This document shows, in pieces, positions 1 to 5,103 of a DNA stretch of 5,103 bases. Origin of the DNA: a bacterium (GTDB lineage Bacteria > Gemmatimonadota > Glassbacteria > GWA2-58-10); assembly GCA_021372515.1 (NCBI GenBank), contig JAJFUG010000124.1, forward strand, positions 1-5,103, given 5' to 3'. The position numbers and the translations under genes were made by a program. Below the pieces are notes generated by a model. That model had not been told where the DNA came from, made no database searches, and saw only the letters and a list, made by a program, of their open reading frames with translations. Each line of letters opens with the position of its first letter. Position 1 is the first letter of the stretch.

Positions 1-1
1 C

Positions 2-211
2 GGCCAGCCCCTGGCCGGAGTGCAGGTGACCTGCGAGGGCACACGTCTGGGTAATGTGACCAACAACGACGGGTACTATTTCATTCTGAACGTGCCGCCC
101 GGACGGCGCTCGATCACTTTCACCTACACCGGCTACCAGAAAATCACCGTGGCCAACCAGTTGATCCTGGCCGGCCAGACCACCACGGTCAGCGCCGAAC
201 TCAACACGGCG
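2..211 (+). other. Carboxypeptidase-regulatory-like (beta-sandwich) domain, N-terminally truncated by the window edge
   Basis: Residues 1-70 of the visible receptor. The hallmarks are an opening G-x-P-L-x-G-V-x-V strand, a G-T-x-x-G-x-x-T-x-x-D-G-x-Y pattern, and the N-V-P-P-G turn followed by a strand ending in G-Y. This matches the CarboxypepD_reg-like/DUF4480 extension found before the plug in many FCB-group receptors. Such domains sit in the periplasm; their role is not well established, and an effect on TonB or anti-sigma signalling has been suggested for some. Only about 10-15 residues of the domain appear to be missing. Confidence 0.85.
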
Positions 212-3052
212 GTAGTGGAGATGGAAGGTATCGTGGTGGAGGGGCAGAGTGAAGTGCTGATGCCCCGTGACAACACGGTCTCCAAGAGCCGCATGACCTC
301 CGAGTCCATCTCGGCCACACCGGCCACCAAGCTCGAGGACATGTTGCTGATGGAGCCGGGCGTGCAGGTCGGTGGCATTGGCGGACTGGACCGCGGCCTG
401 CGTATCCGCGGCGGACGCGTGGGCGAGGAGGCGATGGTGGTGGATGGGCTGATCGCGCGCAACTACACCGCCGATCCGTTCCGCAGCGGCCTGGGCTGGA
501 TCTGGGACCAGGAACTGGGCAGCCTGGGTGAGGACACCACCCCGCTGGAATTCTCCACCAGTTCGGTCGAGGAAGTGGATATCATCACCGGCGGGTTCCA
601 GGCCGAGTACGGCAACGCCCAGTCCGGTATCATCAACATCGTCACCACCGAGGGCGGCCCGGATTACCGCGGCCGGGTCCGTATGACCTCCGATCAGGCC
701 AATCCCCGCACCTCGGACTACGGCTACAACCAGCTCCAGGCCAGCCTGGGCGGCCCGGTTAAGCTCATCCCGAACATGTATTTTCACGGCTCGGCAGAAA
801 TCCAGGGCCAGGCCGAACGCAACCCGACCCACGCGGATGAGGGTTTCCGCGGCATAAACCAGGACTTTGTCGACCACCTGAACGACGCGGTGCGGAACGA
901 CCCCGTGCTCGGCCAGCAGTTGCCGGCTTACACGCTGGAGGAGTTCAAGGTGGCGCGCGAGGCCTACGCCGCCAAGACCGGTGAGAGCGCCGCGCTCTGG
1001 TCGCCTCCGAACCCGGTCCGTCAGCCCGGCGACTGGGGGGACCGCACCCTGATCTCGGGCAAGCTGACCGATTCTCCCATCCCGGGCCTCAAGCTGATCG
1101 GCAGCGCCAATTTCTCGCGCAACCAGCATGCCTATCCCTCGCGCAACACGGGCAACTATTTCATGGACGGGATTGCCACGCGCGAGACCATGCCTCTGGC
1201 AGACTGGGACGGCCGCTATGGCGGAGCGCAGGAGGTCTACGTTCCGCAGAGCTACGCCCGCCGTACCCGCACCTCCAATATCCTGGCCGGCGCGGACTGG
1301 GAATTCTACAAGTCGACCACGCGTAGCGCGGCCCTGCAGTTCCGTTTCAGCAATTTCGAGACGCAGGACATCAACAGCTCCGACCCCAAAGTCAACTACA
1401 AGCACGACAACACGTTCCTGGGCTGGGACCCGCACGATGTCCCGTTCGAGATGGAGAACTATCCCGGACGCGAGTGGCAGTACGATGCGAATGTCAAGCT
1501 GTTCCCGGACGGTGTGACCGGCTGGAAGCTGGATTACTCCTGGGCCACTCCGTTCTCGACCCATTACGATGACTGGCTGTATTACCTCACCTACCGCTAC
1601 CAGCGCGAGCACCAGAAGAACGTGAAGACCGATTTCGACTTCCAGATCAACCGTCACAACCGCGCCAAGGTCGGTATACAATACACCAGTTTCGACAACA
1701 TGATGTTCAATACCGATTACATGACCCCGCTGCGCAACCTGGACAACGAGTTCAACTACCAGCCGAACATGCTGGCCTTCTACGTGCAGAACCGTACCGA
1801 CCTGGGTGATTTCGTCATCGACTACGGCCTGCGCTATGACCGTTTCGACCCTGTCGACAACTGGGGTTTCCGCAACGGCGACCAGTACGGGCAGGACTAT
1901 TTCCCCAAGGTCGTGGATGAGATTTCGCCGCGCTTCGATGTGGCGTTCCCGGTCACCGACAAGTCGCAGTTGCGTTTCTCCTACGGCGCATTCACCCAGC
2001 TGCCCAGCCTGACCTATATCTTCGACGGCTCCAACCCCGGCGGCCTGGAGTATTCGCGCACGGACGCGTTCGAGGCCGGCCTGAGCTACCTGCTTAACGA
2101 GGACATGGTGCTGGACATGGTTACCTACTACCGTGACATCGACGGCAACGTGGCCAGCCGCTCGTTTTTCCGCGATTACTACGAGACCCACAGCGAGCGC
2201 CGTATCCGCGCCTCGGCCAGGGGTTACTCCAACCGCGACAACGGCAACATCAAGGGTGTGGATTTCACCCTCAAGCGCAAGTTCGCCAACAACTATTCGG
2301 TCAACCTGATCTATACGCTGCAGTTCAGCCGCACCACGGGCAGCCAGATCAATTCGACCTCCTATCTGAACAACTTCCTGGATAACTCCACCGGCGAGGT
2401 GTTCACCCCGCCCGATGAACTGCGCCCGATCGACGGTGACCGCACCCATGCGATCACGGCCAATTTTAGCTATCTGGTGCCGCAGGATTTCAGGAGCGGG
2501 ACCACGCTCGGGATGCTGCTCAAGGACATCCGTCTGAACGCAATCTACACCCTGGCCAGCGGCGCTCCGATGACCGACTACATCAACTGGTTCGGCGGCA
2601 GCTACGGCCACAACGCCCACGATAACGTCACCTGGCTGACCCGGCGCAACGGCAAGCCCATCGGCGGCGTGAACTTCTTCCGTGATCGCTGGAGCCAGAA
2701 CCTCGACCTGCGTATGTCGAAGAATCTAAGTCTGGGCGGCACCCGTCGGGTGAGCCTGTTCTGCGAGATTTTCAACGCCCTGAACCGCAAGTTCAACACC
2801 CCGTATCCCAAGGGCCTGTCCTACGAGGACAACAGCCACATAACCGGCGGTGTGGACTGGAACTGGGATGACCCTTCGATTTCGCAGGGCGACCGGGTGC
2901 GGTTCAACGCCGATTTCAACGGGGACGGCATTCTGTCCGTGATGGAAGCGACCAAGGGTGAGATCGCCGAGTCGGTGCTGCTCTCGACCATGGACAAGGA
3001 AGCCTGGGGAACTGCCAGGCAGATCCGTCTGGGAGCTGAATTCTCCTTCTGA
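2..3052 (+). CDS. TonB-dependent outer-membrane receptor with carboxypeptidase-regulatory-like N-terminal domain (5' partial)
   Basis: Outer-membrane active transporter, powered by TonB-ExbB-ExbD, for a ligand that cannot be named. The frame is open from base 2 (1016 residues visible). A GTG at base 20 lies inside the first domain (GQPLAGVQVTCEG), so the true start and signal peptide are upstream. Residues 1-70 form a carboxypeptidase-regulatory-like beta-sandwich (NNDGYYFILNVPPG, then TYTGYQ). Residues 74-82 (MEGIVVEGQ) sit where a TonB box is expected. The plug spans about 90-220, with LRIRGGR at 133-139, VDG at 147-149, and VEEVDIITGGFQAEYGNAQSG at 189-209. The rest is barrel, rich in aromatic residues and alternating strands. 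CEIFNALNRKFN (921-932) matches the conserved penultimate-strand motif, and IRLGAEFSF (1008-1016) is the last strand with terminal Phe, the usual BAM recognition signal. An EF-hand loop lies at 971-982. Length fits the family once about 40-50 N-terminal residues are added. It lacks the typical SusC signature, and no SusD follows. Family confidence is high; substrate unknown. Confidence 0.96.
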   Translation, partial: GQPLAGVQVTCEGTRLGNVTNNDGYYFILNVPPGRRSITFTYTGYQKITVANQLILAGQTTTVSAELNTAVVEMEGIVVEGQSEVLMPRDNTVSKSRMTSESISATPATKLEDMLLMEPGVQVGGIGGLDRGLRIRGGRVGEEAMVVDGLIARNYTADPFRSGLGWIWDQELGSLGEDTTPLEFSTSSVEEVDIITGGFQAEYGNAQSGIINIVTTEGGPDYRGRVRMTSDQANPRTSDYGYNQLQASLGGPVKLIPNMYFHGSAEIQGQAERNPTHADEGFRGINQDFVDHLNDAVRNDPVLGQQLPAYTLEEFKVAREAYAAKTGESAALWSPPNPVRQPGDWGDRTLISGKLTDSPIPGLKLIGSANFSRNQHAYPSRNTGNYFMDGIATRETMPLADWDGRYGGAQEVYVPQSYARRTRTSNILAGADWEFYKSTTRSAALQFRFSNFETQDINSSDPKVNYKHDNTFLGWDPHDVPFEMENYPGREWQYDANVKLFPDGVTGWKLDYSWATPFSTHYDDWLYYLTYRYQREHQKNVKTDFDFQINRHNRAKVGIQYTSFDNMMFNTDYMTPLRNLDNEFNYQPNMLAFYVQNRTDLGDFVIDYGLRYDRFDPVDNWGFRNGDQYGQDYFPKVVDEISPRFDVAFPVTDKSQLRFSYGAFTQLPSLTYIFDGSNPGGLEYSRTDAFEAGLSYLLNEDMVLDMVTYYRDIDGNVASRSFFRDYYETHSERRIRASARGYSNRDNGNIKGVDFTLKRKFANNYSVNLIYTLQFSRTTGSQINSTSYLNNFLDNSTGEVFTPPDELRPIDGDRTHAITANFSYLVPQDFRSGTTLGMLLKDIRLNAIYTLASGAPMTDYINWFGGSYGHNAHDNVTWLTRRNGKPIGGVNFFRDRWSQNLDLRMSKNLSLGGTRRVSLFCEIFNALNRKFNTPYPKGLSYEDNSHITGGVDWNWDDPSISQGDRVRFNADFNGDGILSVMEATKGEIAESVLLSTMDKEAWGTARQIRLGAEFSF
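2912..2947 (+). other. Canonical EF-hand-type calcium-binding loop inside the receptor's last predicted extracellular loop
   Basis: Residues 971-982 read DFNGDGILSVME. They fit the 12-position EF-hand loop: D at 1, N at 3, D at 5, G at 6, a hydrophobic L at 8 and E at 12. The loop falls between the penultimate-strand motif (921-932) and the final strand (about 1005-1016), so in standard TonB-receptor topology it faces outside the cell. Only a single loop is seen, with no paired second hand, as in dockerin-like or extracellular calcium sites rather than calmodulin-type pairs. Calcium binding is inferred from the pattern. Confidence 0.6.
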
Positions 3053-3053
3053 T

Positions 3054-3070
3054 CCGGTCCGCCGGGCCGG
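3054..3070 (+). other. Short GC-rich intergenic hairpin
   Basis: Left arm CCGGTCC (3054-3060) and right arm GGGCCGG (3064-3070) pair over 7 bp, with one G-U wobble, around a 3-base GCC loop. It begins two bases after the receptor stop codon. No run of T follows, so it does not look like an intrinsic terminator. It could protect the 3' end of the receptor message, slow polymerase, or be a chance product of GC-rich sequence. It leaves open, and does not prove, read-through into the downstream gene. Confidence 0.4.
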
Positions 3071-3100
3071 AGTACGAGTCTGAATCAGTGGAGTCATTTC

Positions 3101-3105
3101 AGGAG
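3101..3105 (+). promoter_or_regulatory. Shine-Dalgarno sequence of the downstream secreted-protein gene
   Basis: AGGAG lies 7 bases before the first of two adjacent ATG codons (3113 and 3116). The spacing favours 3113 as the start, with ATG 3116 as an in-frame alternative that would remove only one residue. No convincing -35/-10 promoter pair was seen in 3053-3100, consistent with transcription from upstream of the receptor gene, though FCB-group promoters differ from the E. coli consensus and could be missed. Confidence 0.75.
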
Positions 3106-3112
3106 ATATCTG

Positions 3113-3193
3113 ATGATGAAAACAAAGGCAAGACATTTGACCGGCCTGCTCCTGGCTGTCCTGCTGCTAATGGCGGCCGGCAGCGCCCTCGGT
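3113..3193 (+). other. Sec signal peptide of the downstream protein
   Basis: The first 27 residues show a basic n-region (K3, K5, R7), an uninterrupted hydrophobic core from L12 to A22, and a small-residue c-region S24-A25-L26-G27 followed by E28. The -3 Ala and -1 Gly fit signal peptidase I cleavage. It lacks a twin-arginine motif and a lipobox. This segment is strong evidence that the + frame is the real gene here and that its start is at 3113 or 3116. Confidence 0.88.
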
Positions 3194-5103
3194 GAAATGA
3201 AAGCACTCAAGCGTGCCGAAGGCAACAATGTGGGAGTGGTGGTCGGCATGAACTGGCGCAACGCCCTCTACGGCGGCGCCTATGGCGAGCCCGAATACTA
3301 TCACCAGTTCCCACGGGGCTCGAGCAACATCTTTTTCTGCTGGGGCTGGGGCTGGGGCCCCTCGGCCGTGTTCGATCTCAACGGCGACGGGCTGTGCGAG
3401 GACACCACGTTCTTCGAGGGCCGCGGCTGGACGTTCGACGCCGGGGTGGGCAGCCTGGAGCAGCGCGACCTGATCATGAGCCTGGTTAACAGCGGCGAGC
3501 GGATGAGCCAGGCCGCACGCCGCCTCGAGGTCACCCGGGTCTACAGCTCACTGGACGCCGAGGACGTGGCCGCCTGGCCGCCCGAGTTCCGCAGCGGACG
3601 GTCGATGGACGGAGCGCCGATTTTCCACGGCGCCGAGACCATCTCCGTGCTGCGCACCGATTCCTGGCGCACCAATTTCGCCCAGCCCCTGGGCGGCTCT
3701 CTGGAACAGTCGTTCTATTTCCTGAACTTCGCCGAGAGCAACAATATGGTCTACGGCCGGGCGTTCCTGCGCAACATGTCCGAGTACGTGCAGTACAACG
3801 AGTCACCGCAGTTCAGCACCCGGGCCAAGCAGGCGCCGGACGGTTTCACCTGGGTCGAGATGACTATCGCCAGCTGCGTGCACACCCTGCAGGCCGGCAC
3901 CGAGTACCCGGGCTGGATTTACCATCCCGCGCGCCAGATCACCGGCTTCTACCAGATCGCCGGCATCGAGCCGGCGTTCACGCCCAAGGAAGCCCCGATA
4001 ATCGGCCAGATGATGACCCGCTATCCGAGCCACAACGGCGAGACCATGCATCTGACCAATTTCAACCTGCAGTCCGAGGACTACGGGTTCAACGCTTCGC
4101 AGGACGTGATGGTGGGCGGATTCCCACGCGGCATGGGCTACCGCTGGCAACTGGGCGACATCAACCAGATCCGTGAACTGTTCCCCGGCATCACCAATCC
4201 GTTCACCGGTAAGCCGATGTTCGGGTTCCCGGGCCGTCTGGATCCGGATGACGCCCGCTACAACCAGTGGCTCTGGGGAGCCGACTCGTACCGTCACTAC
4301 ACCGCGTTCGGCATCCTGCACGACATCACGCCGCGCGACACGGTGAGCTTCGATTTCGTCTACATGTGGTGCCCGGTGGCCGCGGGCAAGGCCTACGCCA
4401 TGCCGCCGCGCGACATCGCCAACATGGACGACCCGGGCATGCAGGCGGCCTGCAAGCCCCTGGAAACCTATGCCGATGTGGCCCTGGCAGTGGCGGGCGG
4501 CGACTACGTGCTGCCCGAGACCCCAGTCCCGCCGGCCATGACCATCATCCCCGGCGACCGTCAGGTCACGATCACCTGGAACGATGCGAACCTCTACGTG
4601 CCGGACGCCTACTACTACTTCCTGCAGCACAACCCGGACCTCGATCCCGAGCACGTGTACCGCGAGTACGATTTCGAGGGTTTCCGACTCTATCGCAGCT
4701 TCGTCGGGCCGAGTGACACGCACTCCGAACTGATCTACCAGTCCAGCGTCACGGACAAGAACCTCGGGTTCTACTATGTCGACCGCCTGAACGATGACGT
4801 GGGCAAGTTCCGCATGCGTAACGGCCTCAAGGTCTGGTACGCCCTGGTGCCGTACGACAAGAACTACGACCCGGCCACCGGCAACGAGTTCAGCCTGCCC
4901 ACAGCCGCGAGCGGCAAGATCTGGAACCGTCCGGGCTCCGGTCTTTTCACGGTCATCCCGCGCAGCGACGCCAGCAATTTCAAGTCCGCAACGGTGCAGG
5001 ATGTCAAGTTCGTCTCCACCTGGCCGGGCGAGACCCTGGACGTGGCCTTTGTCAAGCTGGCCGGCGCCGACCACAAGCTGACCGAGCCGCCCAAGGCGAT
5101 GAA
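3113..5103 (+). CDS. Secreted protein of unknown family with C-terminal fibronectin type III-like domain (3' partial)
   Basis: No assignable family; 663 complete codons are visible and the frame is still open at the window end. Residues 1-27 are a classical signal peptide: basic K3/K5/R7, a hydrophobic core (LLLAVLLLMAAG), and probable cleavage after A25-L26-G27. There is no lipobox Cys, so it is a signal peptidase I product and not a SusD-like lipoprotein. The mature part starts with a Trp/Gly-rich segment (W77-G82) and a DLNGDG motif (88-93). Next comes a region with AAWPPEFRSGR (153-163) and FYFLNFAESNNMVYGRAFL-like strands. A second block (about 395-430, ITPRDTVSFDFVYMW) resembles beta-strand segments of large secreted proteins in FCB candidate phyla, judged from memory. 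Residues 470-600 look like a fibronectin type III sandwich (PPAMTIIPGDRQVTITW at the start, VWYALVPYD near the end) with a long insertion. Mature cysteines are at 76, 95, 255, 420 and 447. No catalytic motif is recognised. It is probably co-transcribed with the receptor gene and acts in the periplasm or on the surface (inference). Any C-terminal sorting domain lies outside the window. Confidence 0.85.
   Translation, partial: MMKTKARHLTGLLLAVLLLMAAGSALGEMKALKRAEGNNVGVVVGMNWRNALYGGAYGEPEYYHQFPRGSSNIFFCWGWGWGPSAVFDLNGDGLCEDTTFFEGRGWTFDAGVGSLEQRDLIMSLVNSGERMSQAARRLEVTRVYSSLDAEDVAAWPPEFRSGRSMDGAPIFHGAETISVLRTDSWRTNFAQPLGGSLEQSFYFLNFAESNNMVYGRAFLRNMSEYVQYNESPQFSTRAKQAPDGFTWVEMTIASCVHTLQAGTEYPGWIYHPARQITGFYQIAGIEPAFTPKEAPIIGQMMTRYPSHNGETMHLTNFNLQSEDYGFNASQDVMVGGFPRGMGYRWQLGDINQIRELFPGITNPFTGKPMFGFPGRLDPDDARYNQWLWGADSYRHYTAFGILHDITPRDTVSFDFVYMWCPVAAGKAYAMPPRDIANMDDPGMQAACKPLETYADVALAVAGGDYVLPETPVPPAMTIIPGDRQVTITWNDANLYVPDAYYYFLQHNPDLDPEHVYREYDFEGFRLYRSFVGPSDTHSELIYQSSVTDKNLGFYYVDRLNDDVGKFRMRNGLKVWYALVPYDKNYDPATGNEFSLPTAASGKIWNRPGSGLFTVIPRSDASNFKSATVQDVKFVSTWPGETLDVAFVKLAGADHKLTEPPKAM
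3341..3358 (+). repeat. Three tandem copies of a 6-base unit encoding Trp-Gly-Trp-Gly-Trp-Gly
   Basis: TGGGGC occurs three times head to tail, giving residues W77-G82 just after C76 and just before the DLNGDG motif. The copies are identical at DNA level, as expected for slippage-derived expansion, though Trp has only one codon, so just the Gly codon is free to vary. The function is unknown; exposed Trp residues could serve ligand or glycan stacking (inference). Confidence 0.7.
4520..4912 (+). other. Fibronectin type III-like domain within the secreted protein
   Basis: Residues 470-600. The segment opens with a Pro-rich linker (ETPVPPAMT), then strands ending in the VTITW pattern typical of the B strand of FN3 domains. 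It continues with FEGFRLYRSF, matching the C-strand 'GYxVYR' region, and ends with YYVDRLNDD and LKVWYALVPYDKN, matching the 'Y.V.A.D..G' F-G strand region. A roughly 25-residue insertion (Y-rich, about 495-520) separates the B and C strands, longer than in standard FN3. Such domains are non-catalytic spacers or binding modules in extracellular proteins. Confidence 0.6.

Noticed and set aside
20-22. GTG as the start codon of the receptor gene
   Set aside because: The frame is open upstream to base 2 and the residues there (GQPLAG) belong to the first strand of the regulatory-like domain. Starting at 20 would leave an exported protein with no signal peptide and a split domain.
1128-1517. 129-codon + strand frame inside the receptor gene
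   Set aside because: It is out of frame with the well-supported receptor and gives an Arg/Ser/Thr/Pro-rich low-complexity product typical of a shifted reading of GC-rich coding sequence. The receptor frame is continuous across the region, so there is no frameshift.
2-3052. SusC-type receptor of a polysaccharide utilisation locus
   Set aside because: The plug and box region lack the typical SusC sequence pattern, no SusD lipoprotein follows, and no glycoside hydrolase is in view. A glycan substrate is therefore not supported.
3054-3070. Intrinsic transcription terminator after the receptor gene
   Set aside because: The stem is only 7 bp with a wobble pair, and the following bases (AGTACGAGTC) contain no T-tract.
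2726-3136. 136-codon minus-strand frame spanning the intergenic gap
   Set aside because: It overlaps the conserved C-terminal barrel of the receptor and the start of the next gene on the other strand. No recognisable product; its openness is explained by base composition.
4267-4716. 149-codon + strand frame inside the second gene
   Set aside because: It is a shifted reading rich in Arg, His, Gly and Pro with no domain. The main frame continues uninterrupted through it to the window end.
3803-5074. 423-codon open reading frame on the minus strand opposite the second gene
   Set aside because: Its codon boundaries coincide with those of the + gene, so minus-strand stops appear only where the + gene uses TTA, CTA or TCA, all rare in this GC-rich codon usage. 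It ends exactly where the + gene has a TCA Ser codon (3803-3805). The product is a monotonous V/R/H/A/D-rich string with no domain, whereas the + frame has a signal peptide, a ribosome binding site and a fibronectin-like domain.

Overview
The window is fully occupied by two same-strand (+) genes separated by 60 bases. The first lacks its 5' end and the second lacks its 3' end. The sequence is GC-rich, with strong G/C preference at third codon positions. No RNA gene, mobile element, CRISPR array or integrase was seen.

Bases 2-3052 encode most of a large outer-membrane TonB-dependent receptor: a carboxypeptidase-regulatory-like N-terminal domain, a TonB-box-like segment, a plug domain and a 22-strand-type beta-barrel ending in Phe. 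Only the signal peptide and the first part of the N-terminal domain are missing. Bases 3113-5103 encode the first 663 residues of a secreted protein of no recognised family. It has a classical signal peptide, a roughly 440-residue region of unknown fold, and a fibronectin type III-like domain, and it is still open at the window edge. A good Shine-Dalgarno sequence precedes it. The 60-base gap holds a short GC-rich hairpin without a T-tract, so co-transcription is plausible.

A Gram-negative (diderm) bacterium is certain from the receptor. The receptor has an N-terminal regulatory-like domain but not the typical SusC pattern, and it is followed by a large secreted protein that is not SusD. With the high GC content, this recalls FCB-group lineages outside classical Bacteroidota (Gemmatimonadota, Latescibacterota, Zixibacteria, Glassbacteria or KSB1-like). 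This placement is an inference from style, not from a marker gene.

Working model (inference): the receptor imports a substrate or is energised by TonB at the outer membrane, and the downstream protein is exported to the periplasm or cell surface and may work with it. Both carry a DxNGDG calcium-loop motif; the one in the receptor is a complete 12-residue EF-hand loop in what should be its last extracellular loop. The substrate cannot be read from the sequence.
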